Assembly (NCBI RefSeq): GCF_003697165.2 | Contig: NZ_CP033092.2 | Location: 3,410,001-3,474,000, forward strand | DNA from: Escherichia coli DSM 30083 = JCM 1649 = ATCC 11775 | Lineage (GTDB): Bacteria; Pseudomonadota; Gammaproteobacteria; Enterobacterales; Enterobacteriaceae | DNA: 64,000 nucleotides | Direction: 5' to 3' | Shown here: positions 1 through 9,272 of the stretch, in pieces | Numbering within the stretch: the first letter of the stretch is position 1 | Layout: every line of letters begins with the position of its first letter | Notes under the pieces: generated by a model | Told to the model about the DNA's origin: nothing | Database searches by the model: none | The model's input: only the letters and a program-made list of their open reading frames with translations | Position numbers and translations under genes: made by a program

Positions 1-1427
1 GCACAGCTTTTTTCGCCCATCAGCTCATCTTCCATGCTCACCAGTGCGGCGTAGATCACCGCCGGATGGCGCAGCAGCTGGTTTTCGATCTCTTCGGCAG
101 CGATCTTCTCGCCGCCACGGTTGATCTGATCTTTCTCGCGCCCCTGCACAGTGATGTAACCCTCTGGATCAATAGAGATCAGATCGCCGGAACAGTAAAA
201 ACCGTTGGCATCAAAGGCGCTGGCATTGTGCTGCGGGCTTTTGTAATAGCCACGGAAGGTGTACGGCCCGCGCGTCATCAGGCGTCCAACTTCCCCTTGC
301 GGCAGTGGATTTCCTTCGGCATCGGCAACCCATACTTCATCGTCCGGGCACATTGGGTAACCCTGGGTATGGATAATTTTCTCCGCACTATCATCAAGAC
401 GGGTGTAGTTCACCAGCCCTTCCGCCATGCCAAACACCTGCTGCAACTGACAGCCAATCTCAGCGGGAATACGCGCCGCAAGGGTGGCAGAAAGACGGGC
501 GCCGCCGACCTGTAACAGTTTCAGCGAGGCAAGCTGCGCCCGGCTTTCGCCTTCAGCCAGTGCCTGCAACCACAGGCTGACTGCTGGCGGCACCAGCGCG
601 GTGACGTTCACCTGATGTTTTTCAATCAATGGGAAGCAAAGCGTGGCGCTGGGGTCGGCAGCCAGAACGACAGTGCCGCCAGCGAGAAATACCCCCAACG
701 ATCCCGGTGAACTCATGGCGTAGTTATGAGCCGCCGGGATCGCGCACAGGTAGCGCGTCTGTTGTGTGAACTGACAAATCTCGACGCTACGACGCACGCT
801 GTAGTAGTAGTCGTTATGAGTGCGCGGGATCAGTTTCGGTGTGCCGGTGGTGCCGCCGGAAAGCTGAAAATAGGCCACTTCATCGGCAGGTGACGGCGTG
901 GCAGTAAAATCCTCAGCCGGATGGTTAATCGCATCCTGCAAGTTATGCTCGCCGCTGTCGTTGAGCAGCTGCACCACGCGAATGGAAGAATGCTCTGCAA
1001 CAAATGTGTTGAGGAAATCATCCCCGCTAAATAGCGCATGTTGGCGATCGGCAATCAGTAACGCCGGTTCAATCTGGCTGGCATAGGCGTTCAGTTCACT
1101 ACGCTGATGGCTGAACAGCGCCAGCACCGGCGCAACGCCCAGTTTCAGCAGCGCGAAAAAGGTAATGTAAAGTTCAGCGACGTTACCCAGTTGTACCAGC
1201 GCGGTTTCACCAGGTTTAATGCCCTGACGGCGCAAACTACAGGCGAGGTTATCCGCCGCCTGATTCAGCTCCCGATAACTCAACTGCCGCTCGCCGTCGA
1301 TAACCGCGATGCTGTCACTCGCAGCGTGGCGAGTCAGAATGTCGGTCAGTGGCAAATCCTGCCAGTAGCCTTTTTCCCGATAGCGACGGGCAAACTCTTC
1401 CGGCCAGCGGGTGAATGGAATGCTCAT
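1..1427 (-). CDS. entE: Enterobactin synthase component E, 2,3-dihydroxybenzoate-AMP ligase (3' end outside window)
   Basis: EntE adenylates 2,3-dihydroxybenzoate and loads it on the aryl-carrier domain of EntB in enterobactin assembly. The reverse strand reads open from the ATG at 1427 to the window edge, about 475 of the usual 536 residues, so roughly 60 C-terminal residues are missing only because the window ends. The adenylate-forming signature SGGTTGTPK is visible near residue 190, and later a GEKIAAEEIE stretch typical of the C-terminal hinge region. The Shine-Dalgarno AAGGAG lies in the 9-nt gap after entC, overlapping the entC stop, so entC and entE are one transcript. The frame is intact where read. 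Identification rests on near-identity to K-12 EntE. Confidence 0.97.
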   Translation of the reverse strand, partial: MSIPFTRWPEEFARRYREKGYWQDLPLTDILTRHAASDSIAVIDGERQLSYRELNQAADNLACSLRRQGIKPGETALVQLGNVAELYITFFALLKLGVAPVLALFSHQRSELNAYASQIEPALLIADRQHALFSGDDFLNTFVAEHSSIRVVQLLNDSGEHNLQDAINHPAEDFTATPSPADEVAYFQLSGGTTGTPKLIPRTHNDYYYSVRRSVEICQFTQQTRYLCAIPAAHNYAMSSPGSLGVFLAGGTVVLAADPSATLCFPLIEKHQVNVTALVPPAVSLWLQALAEGESRAQLASLKLLQVGGARLSATLAARIPAEIGCQLQQVFGMAEGLVNYTRLDDSAEKIIHTQGYPMCPDDEVWVADAEGNPLPQGEVGRLMTRGPYTFRGYYKSPQHNASAFDANGFYCSGDLISIDPEGYITVQGREKDQINRGGEKIAAEEIENQLLRHPAVIYAALVSMEDELMGEKSC

Positions 1428-1436
1428 CCTCGCTCC

Positions 1437-2612
1437 TTAATGCAATCCAAAAACGTTCAACATGGTAGAAAGTTTGACGCCCGTTTCGCGCCACTCACCC
1501 AACGGGGAGGACGCAGGCACAATCCCCGCTCCGGCAAACAGACGCACCTGATTTTCCCGCAGCTTCGCGCAGCGGATGGTCACCACCCATTCACCGTTAC
1601 CTTCGCTGTCACACCAACCCACAATGCCGCCAAACAGTTCGCGGTCGAACGGCTCCAGTTCAGCAATAACCTGAGTCGCGGCCTGATGCGGGAAACCGCT
1701 CAGCGCGGGGGTCGGATGCAGCAGACAAGCCAAAGTCAGTGCGTTTTCTTGCGAATTCGCTTTACCTTCAAAGGGAGTTGCGAGATGCCACAGCGTCGGC
1801 GTGGTAATCAATTGTGGAGAGGAGGGAACGTGTAACTCACTACTGCGTTTGCGCAGTACCTCTTTCATCGCCTGAGTCACCAGTTCATGTTCATGGCGAT
1901 CTTTTTCTGACGCCAGCAGACGATTACCCGCTTCGCGATCGAGCACTTCATCCGGCTGACGACGCGCGGAACCGGCTAACGGAATGGAGCTAAAACGCTC
2001 GCCGTCTTTACGTAGCAGCAGTTCCGGGCTGGCCCCCAGCAGAACGCCACCATCAGCCAACGGAACATGGAAGTTGTAACTAACCGGGTTTTGCGCAATC
2101 AACCGTTCCAGCAATACGCCACTATCAATGGCGGCGTCAGTAGTGATATCAATCAACCGTGACAACACCACTTTGTCGACCTGCGGCGTGGCGGTAAGTG
2201 CGGCAGCACGGGCAACCATCTGTTCAAACGTGGTTTGTTCCGGAATGGCCTGACGTTCCACCACGTTCAGCGACTGGCTGCGGGTGAAACGGCGTGCGGA
2301 AGCTTGTTTTTCCTGACGGGAGAACGACTGCCAGGATTCAGGTATATACAGCGACGAAGGCTGACGTGGATCGAAGGGAATCGCCCCGACCATCACCGGA
2401 TTTTTGATGCCCTGCGCTTTGGCATCGGCAAACAACGCGGCGAGTTTTTGCTGGAAGGGACTGTCGGGCGAATCCCCGTTCACAGCCGGTTCATCGAAGC
2501 GGGCGAAACATCCTGACGTCGTAAAACTGCGGTACGGCGACATAAAGAAAAAGCGATTGGGCGCAAGTGTTGCCATGGTCTGCTGTACTTCCTCAGCCAG
2601 TGACGTATCCAT
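1437..2612 (-). CDS. entC: Isochorismate synthase EntC
   Basis: EntC converts chorismate to isochorismate, the committed step toward 2,3-dihydroxybenzoate and enterobactin. The product is 391 residues, the usual family length, with the C-terminal chorismate-binding fold visible (FGGIVGWCDSEGNGEW near residue 330). I chose the ATG at 2612 because GGAGG sits just upstream; an in-frame GTG four codons earlier would overlap that Shine-Dalgarno. It is the first gene of entCE(BA) and is transcribed divergently from fepB across a Fur-type operator, so iron-starvation induction is expected. Confidence 0.97.
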   Translation of the reverse strand: MDTSLAEEVQQTMATLAPNRFFFMSPYRSFTTSGCFARFDEPAVNGDSPDSPFQQKLAALFADAKAQGIKNPVMVGAIPFDPRQPSSLYIPESWQSFSRQEKQASARRFTRSQSLNVVERQAIPEQTTFEQMVARAAALTATPQVDKVVLSRLIDITTDAAIDSGVLLERLIAQNPVSYNFHVPLADGGVLLGASPELLLRKDGERFSSIPLAGSARRQPDEVLDREAGNRLLASEKDRHEHELVTQAMKEVLRKRSSELHVPSSPQLITTPTLWHLATPFEGKANSQENALTLACLLHPTPALSGFPHQAATQVIAELEPFDRELFGGIVGWCDSEGNGEWVVTIRCAKLRENQVRLFAGAGIVPASSPLGEWRETGVKLSTMLNVFGLH

Positions 2613-2641
2613 ATCATCCTCCACAAAATGATAAAGGCTTT

Positions 2642-2660
2642 AATAATGATTATCATTTAT
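2642..2660. promoter_or_regulatory. Fur-type operator between entC and fepB
   Basis: AATAATGATTATCATTTAT is a close match to the 19-bp Fur consensus GATAATGATAATCATTATC. It lies 30 bp upstream of the entC start within the entC/fepB divergent region, which is known to be Fur-controlled in K-12. It explains iron repression of both transcripts. Confidence 0.88.
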
Positions 2661-2710
2661 ATTTTCGGTCGCTAACCTAAAAGCAAACGCGCACTATGTC
2701 AACTCTTGAG

Positions 2711-2753
2711 GTAACGCAATCTGCAACTCGGGGTTGCATCTGGTTGTGGTTAC
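2711..2753 (+). promoter_or_regulatory. Hairpin in the fepB leader
   Basis: The segment starts GTAAC and ends GTTAC and contains the perfect inner inverted repeat TGCAAC-TCGGG-GTTGCA at 2722-2738. It would form a long imperfect stem in the fepB 5' leader, ending about 47 nt before the GTG start. A structured fepB leader has been noted in K-12. Whether it affects translation or mRNA stability cannot be told from the sequence. Confidence 0.5.
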
Positions 2754-2800
2754 AATGAAAATGAGAAGCATTAACTTCATTAATAACAGGAAGCTGACTT

Positions 2801-3757
2801 GTGAGACTCGCCCCGCTCTACCGCAACGCCCTTCTATTAACAGGACTTTTGCTTTCAGGAATAGCCGCAGTTCAGGCCGCCGACTGGCCGCGTCAGATTA
2901 CTGACAGCCGTGGCACTCATACCCTGGAAAGCCAGCCGCAGCGTATAGTTTCCACCAGCGTCACCCTGACCGGCTCACTGCTGGCGATTGATGCTCCGGT
3001 GATCGCCAGCGGCGCGACCACGCCAAATAACCGCGTCGCGGATGACCAGGGCTTTTTACGCCAGTGGAGCAAGGTGGCGAAAGAACGCAAACTGCAACGG
3101 CTCTATATCGGCGAACCGAGTGCAGAAGCCGTTGCCGCGCAAATGCCGGATCTGATTTTAATTAGCGCAACCGGCGGCGATTCGGCGCTGGCGCTGTACG
3201 ATCAGCTTTCTACCATCGCCCCAACATTAATCATCAATTACGACGACAAAAGCTGGCAGTCGCTGTTAACGCAGCTTGGCGAAATTACCGGGCATGAGAA
3301 ACAAGCGGCAGAGCGGATTGCACAGTTTGATAAGCAACTGGCGGCGGCGAAAGAGCAAATCAAATTACCGCCGCAGCCGGTCACTGCCATCGTCTATACC
3401 GCCGCTGCACACAGTGCCAATCTCTGGACGCCGGAATCAGCACAAGGGCAGATGCTGGAACAACTCGGCTTTACGCTGGCGAAGTTGCCCGCAGGCTTAA
3501 ACGCCAGCCAAAGCCAGGGCAAACGCCATGACATCATTCAGCTTGGTGGAGAAAATCTGGCTGCAGGGTTAAATGGCGAGTCACTATTCCTGTTCGCCGG
3601 TGATCAGAAAGACGCCGATGCTATTTATGCTAATCCGCTGCTCGCGCACCTGCCTGCAGTACAAAACAAGCAGGTTTATGCGCTGGGAACCGAGACGTTC
3701 CGCCTGGATTACTACAGCGCCATGCAAGTGCTGGATAGACTTAAGGCGCTGTTTTAA
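2801..3757 (+). CDS. fepB: Ferric enterobactin periplasmic binding protein FepB
   Basis: FepB carries ferric enterobactin through the periplasm to the FepDG-FepC importer. It is 318 residues with a signal peptide of about 26 residues (hydrophobic core [16 protein letters not shown], cleavage before ADWPR), then a class III (helical backbone) binding-protein fold containing [10 protein letters not shown]. Translation starts at GTG, as in K-12. The gene runs divergently from entC with the Fur operator between, and ends three bases from the end of the convergent entS gene. Confidence 0.97.
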
Positions 3758-3760
3758 GCA

Positions 3761-5011
3761 TTAACTGTCGGACGCTGTCACCTGCGGCGGCGTCTGGCGA
3801 AAACGTCGCAACTCCACCAGCACCAGCAGCAACAACACGCCGATAATCAACAAACCAAAACCGCTCGCGCTTGCGGAAGCAACCGGTGTCATCATCGCTC
3901 CCAAACCGCCCAGCAGCGCCGCGCCTATGGCATCGCCCGTCACGTTTTGCGCCGTCCACAAACCGTTAATCCGCCCTAACATCGCTTCCGGGGTTTGCGT
4001 TTGCAGCATTGTATATTGCAGCAACGAACTAACCGCGCTCAGCCAGCCGAACAGCGCCAGACAAACCACGCCTAAAATCCACATCGGCATCAGGCCAAAC
4101 AGACTAATGGCGAGGAACGCCCCCAATGTGGAGAGCAACATCAACAGACCTGGCCGTACGCTATGCGCCAGTTTTCCACTGGTTAACGCGCCAATAGCCG
4201 CACCGAGCGGGATTGCCGCATAGAGAAAGCCAATTTGCGCCGCCGACATCTGCCAGTTGTCAGCCAGCGCCGGATACAGTACCCGCACCGCGCTCGCCAT
4301 CGTCAATAAACCCCCCAGCAACGCAATCCCTCCCACCAGCGGGCTGGCGAGTAGAAAACGAAATCCTGCCAGTAATGATTTCAACGGATGCTCACGCGGC
4401 TGCGGCGGTGGTGGCAACGCCGGAAGGCTTAACAACGGTAGCAAGGTAATAAATGTGCCCGCCGCCGCCAGCCCGTAGTTCCAGGCTACGCCTCCGGTCG
4501 CCAGCAGTAAACCGCCAATCATGGGCGAAATCACCGATCCCAGACGCACAGTCAACATGGTGATCGCCCCGGCCTGCATTAGGTTTTCACGCCCTACCAG
4601 TGCAGGTGTCGCCGCCAGTAGCGCCGTAACGCCAAGTGATGCGAAAAAACCATCCCATAAACCAAGTAAATAGATTGCCAGCAAAGACGGCTCCGGCAGC
4701 AGCGCATTCAGGCACAGTCCAATGAAGCCAATGCCACAGGTGCCGCGCGCCAGCAAAATCACTTTTTTACGCTCATAGCGATCCGCCAGCACACCGCCGA
4801 CCATCAGGCCAACAAACATCGCGCCGCCGGTCAGCGTCACCGAAAGCCCCACCTGCCAGGTGGAATGCGTCATCATCTGGATCTGCACCGGCACCGCGAC
4901 GCCGAGCAAACCCAGAGAAACAATTGAGATAAAACGAGCGAGGAATACTGCGCGAAACGCCGGGTGCGTTTTCAACAGGCTGAGGTTAAGCAGCCAGGAT
5001 TGTTTATTCAT
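3761..5011 (-). CDS. entS: Enterobactin exporter EntS (MFS)
   Basis: EntS is the inner-membrane major facilitator that exports newly made enterobactin to the periplasm, from where TolC systems complete export. The 416-residue product has about 12 hydrophobic spans and the MFS loop 2-3 motif GGVLADRYERKK near residue 72. It is divergent from fepD across a Fur-type operator and convergent with fepB, matching K-12 order. Length and sequence are full and there is no sign of damage. Confidence 0.96.
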   Translation of the reverse strand: MNKQSWLLNLSLLKTHPAFRAVFLARFISIVSLGLLGVAVPVQIQMMTHSTWQVGLSVTLTGGAMFVGLMVGGVLADRYERKKVILLARGTCGIGFIGLCLNALLPEPSLLAIYLLGLWDGFFASLGVTALLAATPALVGRENLMQAGAITMLTVRLGSVISPMIGGLLLATGGVAWNYGLAAAGTFITLLPLLSLPALPPPPQPREHPLKSLLAGFRFLLASPLVGGIALLGGLLTMASAVRVLYPALADNWQMSAAQIGFLYAAIPLGAAIGALTSGKLAHSVRPGLLMLLSTLGAFLAISLFGLMPMWILGVVCLALFGWLSAVSSLLQYTMLQTQTPEAMLGRINGLWTAQNVTGDAIGAALLGGLGAMMTPVASASASGFGLLIIGVLLLLVLVELRRFRQTPPQVTASDS

Positions 5012-5084
5012 TACAATGCCTTGCCATCAAATATTTTAAATATCTATTCTTAGGCTGCACATGCTAACATATCCAAATAAGATC

Positions 5085-5109
5085 GATAACGATAATTAAT
5101 TTCATTATC
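5085..5109. promoter_or_regulatory. Fur-type operator between entS and fepD
   Basis: GATAACGATAAT followed by TAATTTCATTATC gives two direct GATAAT-like hexamers and an inverted ATTATC, the usual Fur array. It sits in the 110-bp divergent region, ending 12 bp before the fepD start, and fits iron control of entS and fepDGC. Confidence 0.87.
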
Positions 5110-5121
5110 ATGGAAGTTCGT

Positions 5122-6126
5122 ATGTCTGGTTCTGTTGCCGTGACACGCGCCATTGCCGTGCCCGGATTGCTGTTATTACTGATTATCGCGACGGCATTAA
5201 GCCTACTCATTGGGGCAAAATCACTCCCCGCTTCCGTAGTGCTGGAGGCGCTCTCCGGCACCTGCCAGAGCGCCGACTGCACCATTGTGCTCGACGCCCG
5301 TCTGCCGCGCACCCTTGCCGGTTTATTGGCAGGCGGTGCGCTTGGCCTTGCCGGGGCGTTAATGCAAACCCTCACCCGAAACCCGCTTGCCGATCCTGGT
5401 TTGCTTGGCGTGAACGCCGGTGCCAGTTTTGCCATTGTGCTGGGCGCGGCGCTGTTTGGTTACTCTTCCGCGCAGGAACAACTGGCGATGGCCTTCGCCG
5501 GGGCGCTGGTGGCCTCGTTGATTGTTGCCTTTACCGGCAGCCAGGGCGGCGGGCAGTTAAGTCCGGTGCGTTTAACCCTGGCAGGCGTGGCGCTGGCGGC
5601 GGTGCTGGAAGGGCTGACCAGCGGCATCGCCCTGCTTAATCCCGACGTCTACGATCAACTGCGTTTCTGGCAAGCCGGTTCGCTGGATATTCGCAATCTA
5701 CATACCTTAAAAGTGGTGCTAATCCCGGTGCTTACCGCTGGAGCAACTGCGCTATTACTGAGCCGCGCGCTGAACAGTTTAAGCCTTGGCAGTGACACCG
5801 CGACGGCACTGGGCAGTCGCGTAGCGCGCACACAGTTGATTGGTCTGCTGGCAATTACCGTGCTTTGTGGTAGTGCGACGGCGGTAGTTGGCCCGATTGC
5901 CTTTATTGGCCTGATGATGCCGCACATGGCGCGCTGGCTGGTAGGTGCCGATCATCGCTGGTCGCTGCCCGTCACGCTACTCGCTACCCCTGCCCTGCTG
6001 CTGTTTGCCGATATCATTGGGCGGGTGATTGTTCCCGGCGAACTGCGCGTTTCTGTAGTCAGTGCCTTTATTGGCGCACCAGTGCTGATCTTCCTCGTAC
6101 GACGTAAAACGCGAGGTGGCGCATGA
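5122..6126 (+). CDS. fepD: Ferric enterobactin ABC transporter permease FepD
   Basis: FepD forms half of the inner-membrane channel for ferric enterobactin. The product is 334 residues from the ATG at 5122, chosen to match the family; an in-frame ATG four codons upstream abuts the Fur site. It shows the FecCD permease pattern of many hydrophobic spans, with RLPRTLAGLLAGGALGLAGA near residue 60 and a GPIAFIGLMMPHMAR segment near 260 typical of the NBD-contact region. It overlaps fepG by four bases, indicating translational coupling. Confidence 0.96.
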   Translation: MSGSVAVTRAIAVPGLLLLLIIATALSLLIGAKSLPASVVLEALSGTCQSADCTIVLDARLPRTLAGLLAGGALGLAGALMQTLTRNPLADPGLLGVNAGASFAIVLGAALFGYSSAQEQLAMAFAGALVASLIVAFTGSQGGGQLSPVRLTLAGVALAAVLEGLTSGIALLNPDVYDQLRFWQAGSLDIRNLHTLKVVLIPVLTAGATALLLSRALNSLSLGSDTATALGSRVARTQLIGLLAITVLCGSATAVVGPIAFIGLMMPHMARWLVGADHRWSLPVTLLATPALLLFADIIGRVIVPGELRVSVVSAFIGAPVLIFLVRRKTRGGA

Positions 6127-7115
6127 TTTACGTCTCTCGCCGATTAATTATCACCTGTCTGCTGTTGCTAATAGCTTGTGTGATGGCAGGCGTGTGGGGA
6201 TTACGTAGCGGTGCCGTCACGCTGGAAACTTCGCAGGTATTCGCCGCGTTGATGGGCGACACGCCGCGCAGTATGACGATGGTGGTCACCGAATGGCGTT
6301 TACCACGCGTGCTGATGGCGCTGTTGATTGGCGCGGCGCTGGGCGTCAGCGGCGCGATTTTTCAGTCGCTGATGCGTAACCCGCTTGGCAGCCCTGACGT
6401 AATGGGCTTTAACACCGGGGCGTGGAGCGGCGTGCTGGTGGCGATGGTGCTGTTTGGTCAGGACCTGACGGCTATCGCGCTGGCAGCAATGGTGGGCGGC
6501 ATTGTCACTTCGCTGCTGGTCTGGCTGCTCGCCTGGCGTAACGGTATCGACACCTTTCGGTTGATTATTATCGGTATTGGTGTTCGCGCCATGCTGGTGG
6601 CCTTTAATACCTGGCTGTTGCTGAAAGCGTCTTTAGAAACGGCGCTAACAGCGGGTTTGTGGAATGCCGGATCGCTCAATGGCCTGACGTGGGCAAAAAC
6701 CTCGCCTTCCGCACCCATCATTATATTAATGTTAATTGCCGCCGCCTTGCTGGTGCGGCGAATGCGCTTGCTGGAAATGGGCGATGATACCGCATGTGCG
6801 CTGGGCGTCAGCGTCGAACGTTCGCGGCTGTTAATGATGCTGGTCGCCGTAGTGCTTACCGCAGCTGCCACTGCCCTGGCGGGGCCAATTTCCTTTATTG
6901 CTTTAGTCGCGCCGCACATTGCCCGCCGCATCAGTGGCACCGCTCGCTGGGGGCTAACCCAGGCGGCGCTGTGCGGGGCGCTGTTACTGCTGGTGGCCGA
7001 TCTCTGCGCCCAACAACTGTTTATGCCGTATCAACTTCCGGTTGGCGTCGTTACCGTCAGCCTCGGCGGTATTTACCTTATCGTCTTGTTAATTCAGGAG
7101 TCTCGCAAAAAATGA
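6123..7115 (+). CDS. fepG: Ferric enterobactin ABC transporter permease FepG
   Basis: FepG is the second FecCD-family permease and pairs with FepD. The 330-residue product carries the same landmarks as FepD: RLPRVLMALLIGAALGVSGA near residue 60 and GPISFIALVAPHIARR near 255. Its start overlaps the fepD stop as ATGA and its stop overlaps the fepC start in the same way, so fepDGC is a tightly coupled operon under the upstream Fur site. Confidence 0.96.
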   Translation: MIYVSRRLIITCLLLLIACVMAGVWGLRSGAVTLETSQVFAALMGDTPRSMTMVVTEWRLPRVLMALLIGAALGVSGAIFQSLMRNPLGSPDVMGFNTGAWSGVLVAMVLFGQDLTAIALAAMVGGIVTSLLVWLLAWRNGIDTFRLIIIGIGVRAMLVAFNTWLLLKASLETALTAGLWNAGSLNGLTWAKTSPSAPIIILMLIAAALLVRRMRLLEMGDDTACALGVSVERSRLLMMLVAVVLTAAATALAGPISFIALVAPHIARRISGTARWGLTQAALCGALLLLVADLCAQQLFMPYQLPVGVVTVSLGGIYLIVLLIQESRKK

Positions 7116-7927
7116 CCGAATCAGTAGCCCGTTTGCGCGGCGAACAGTTAACCCTCGGATATGGCAAATATACCGTTGCGGAAAATCTGACTGTAGAAAT
7201 ACCTGATGGTCACTTCACGGCAATTATCGGGCCAAATGGCTGCGGTAAATCCACGTTACTGCGTACCTTAAGCCGCCTGATGACGCCTGCTCACGGGCAT
7301 GTCTGGCTGGATGGCGAGCACATTCAACATTACGCCAGTAAAGAGGTTGCACGCCGGATTGGTCTGTTGGCGCAAAACGCCACCACACCGGGCGATATCA
7401 CCGTGCAGGAGCTGGTGGCGCGTGGGCGTTACCCGCATCAACCGCTGTTTACCCGCTGGCGCAAAGAAGATGAAGACGCGGTAACAAAAGCGATGCAGGC
7501 CACGGGAATAACTCATCTGGCGGATCAAAGCGTGGACACCCTTTCTGGCGGACAACGCCAGCGAGCGTGGATCGCGATGGTGCTGGCCCAGGAAACGGCA
7601 ATTATGCTGCTCGATGAACCCACGACCTGGCTGGATATCAGTCATCAGATTGATTTGCTGGAACTGTTAAGCGAACTGAACCGCGAGAAAGGCTATACCC
7701 TGGCGGCGGTGCTGCACGATCTTAATCAGGCCTGTCGTTACGCCAGCCATTTGATTGCATTGCGGGAAGGGAAAATTGTTGCTCAGGGAGCACCGAAGGA
7801 GATTGTCACTGCTGAACTGATCGAGCGCATTTATGGTCTGCGCTGCATGATTATTGACGATCCGGTTGCCGGAACGCCGCTCGTGGTGCCGCTCGGACGA
7901 ACGGCACCTTCAACCGCAAAGATTTAA
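7112..7927 (+). CDS. fepC: Ferric enterobactin ABC transporter ATPase FepC
   Basis: FepC is the ATPase that powers FepDG. The 271-residue product has Walker A GPNGCGKST near residue 41, signature LSGGQRQR near 146 and Walker B IMLLDEPTTWLD just after. I used the ATG overlapping the fepG stop. The open frame extends much further upstream but only as an out-of-frame shadow of fepG. The stop codon shares the palindrome TTAA with the stop of the convergent fepE. Confidence 0.97.
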   Translation: MTESVARLRGEQLTLGYGKYTVAENLTVEIPDGHFTAIIGPNGCGKSTLLRTLSRLMTPAHGHVWLDGEHIQHYASKEVARRIGLLAQNATTPGDITVQELVARGRYPHQPLFTRWRKEDEDAVTKAMQATGITHLADQSVDTLSGGQRQRAWIAMVLAQETAIMLLDEPTTWLDISHQIDLLELLSELNREKGYTLAAVLHDLNQACRYASHLIALREGKIVAQGAPKEIVTAELIERIYGLRCMIIDDPVAGTPLVVPLGRTAPSTAKI

Positions 7928-9057
7928 ACTAAGTGGTCTGCCATCATGGCATCCTGTTTTCTGGATGCCATCGCATGGCGCAACAGCACACCACCACAAG
8001 CCACCATCCCGCCGATCAACGCGGAAAGGATCACAATAATCGACTTACCCGGACCGTCTTTTTTTACTGGCAATGACGGTCTTAACTGATATTTAAACGG
8101 CGTAAAATTCACATCGTTGATATTTGCTTTTGTTAACTGCTCAACAAGATACTGGCGATTACGTAATTCGCCGTTCAGTTCCGCAACGTCAGTAACCGCT
8201 TTTTCAATTTCCAGTTTGCGTTCAATACCGTCAGCACCGAGAGAAATAGAGAAATCGGGGTCATCTTTAACGGCCTGACCATTACTGTATACGGGCTTTT
8301 TAATTCCTGCCGCGTTGGCAATGTCGAGTGAATAATTGAGGCGCTGAATGTTTGCATCAAGTTGATTTTTCGTTTTAATGCGATCCTGAGCCAGTTTTTC
8401 TTTTTCAAACTGGGTTTTGATCTCCAGTTTATTACGGACGTTTTCTATCGACTCTTTCACCACCAACGCAGAGATATAATCGATATACCCGGCCAACACT
8501 TTCTGTGCCTCTTCACTGGTGGGCGCGGTAAAACTTAGCGTCCAGGAGGTATACAGTGACGGTTCATCTTTTTTCTTACTGGCATTGTCATCAACCGCTT
8601 TCATTTTTTCGCTCAATGCGACGATAGCTCGATGCAAATCCAGTTCGTCGATTTTCGCCTCTTTTAATTGGTCCATCACATAAGGTGATGAGCGCAGGTA
8701 CTCTTCTAGTAAGCTAACAGACTGAAACCTCTTGATAAACAGGTTAAATGCACCGCCACGGTCGATATTAATATCGAGATCAAGAACGCGGAGTTTGGTA
8801 AAGGTTTTCTCCAGGTCCTGCCACTGAATGGCTTCGGCGGGAGTAATGACGGCTGAGCTGGTCCATTTTTGCGGCAGGATGAAAGAGATCAGTAACCCTG
8901 CGCAGGCAAACGCAAAAACGACCGCCATGACCGTTTTTTTGGCCCGCCATAAAACTTCAATTAGACTAAGTAAATCAATTTCATTATTACTGGGCGACGC
9001 CAGAGGATACTCGGGAAAATGAGCTTCACTTCCCTGTTTAATATTCAGTGATGACAT
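7924..9057 (-). CDS. fepE: Wzz/FepE-family polysaccharide co-polymerase FepE
   Basis: FepE belongs to the Wzz family that sets O-antigen modal chain length (very long chains in Salmonella). In K-12 it has no clear role in iron transport despite its name. The 377-residue product has the family plan: an N-terminal transmembrane segment (VMAVVFAFACAGLLISFIL, about residues 44-62), a long periplasmic helical region, and a C-terminal transmembrane segment near residue 345 (IIVILSALIGGMVACGGVLL). I started at the ATG at 9057; 40 further in-frame codons upstream lack family similarity. It is downstream of entF. The region around residues 65-100 differs from my recollection of K-12 more than the rest. 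Confidence 0.93.
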   Translation of the reverse strand: MSSLNIKQGSEAHFPEYPLASPSNNEIDLLSLIEVLWRAKKTVMAVVFAFACAGLLISFILPQKWTSSAVITPAEAIQWQDLEKTFTKLRVLDLDINIDRGGAFNLFIKRFQSVSLLEEYLRSSPYVMDQLKEAKIDELDLHRAIVALSEKMKAVDDNASKKKDEPSLYTSWTLSFTAPTSEEAQKVLAGYIDYISALVVKESIENVRNKLEIKTQFEKEKLAQDRIKTKNQLDANIQRLNYSLDIANAAGIKKPVYSNGQAVKDDPDFSISLGADGIERKLEIEKAVTDVAELNGELRNRQYLVEQLTKANINDVNFTPFKYQLRPSLPVKKDGPGKSIIVILSALIGGMVACGGVLLRHAMASRKQDAMMADHLV

Positions 9058-9222
9058 GGGGTATAACCTGAAAATGAGTCCAATAAGAGTAAATCTCCAC
9101 GGCCCCCACTCTACCAGTTGGTGAGATTTATCCGAAGCTGAAGTTTGTAAATTACTCCCACTGAATGCAACATTCACTCTATTTCAGAGAAATACCCACC
9201 AAACTTATAAATTAAACAAATG

Positions 9223-9259
9223 ATAAACCCATAATTATTTTCTGTAATTATGGGTTTAT
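9223..9259 (-). terminator. Long perfect hairpin between entF and fepE
   Basis: A 15-bp perfect inverted repeat (left arm ATAAACCCATAATTA, loop TTTTCTG) sits 14 bp downstream of the entF stop. On the reverse strand it is followed by a T-rich stretch. It is AT-rich for a classical terminator but could end or attenuate the fes-ybdZ-entF transcript before fepE, or stabilise its 3' end. Confidence 0.55.
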
Positions 9260-9272
9260 AGATAATATAAAT

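Noticed and set aside
1107..1835. 242-codon forward frame across entE/entC
   Set aside because: It is antisense to two well-identified genes and crosses their junction; composition is that of a shadow frame.
6794..7111. N-terminal extension of fepC by about 106 codons
   Set aside because: It overlaps fepG in another frame, lacks similarity to ABC ATPases, and the ATG at 7112 has the coupled ATGA arrangement.
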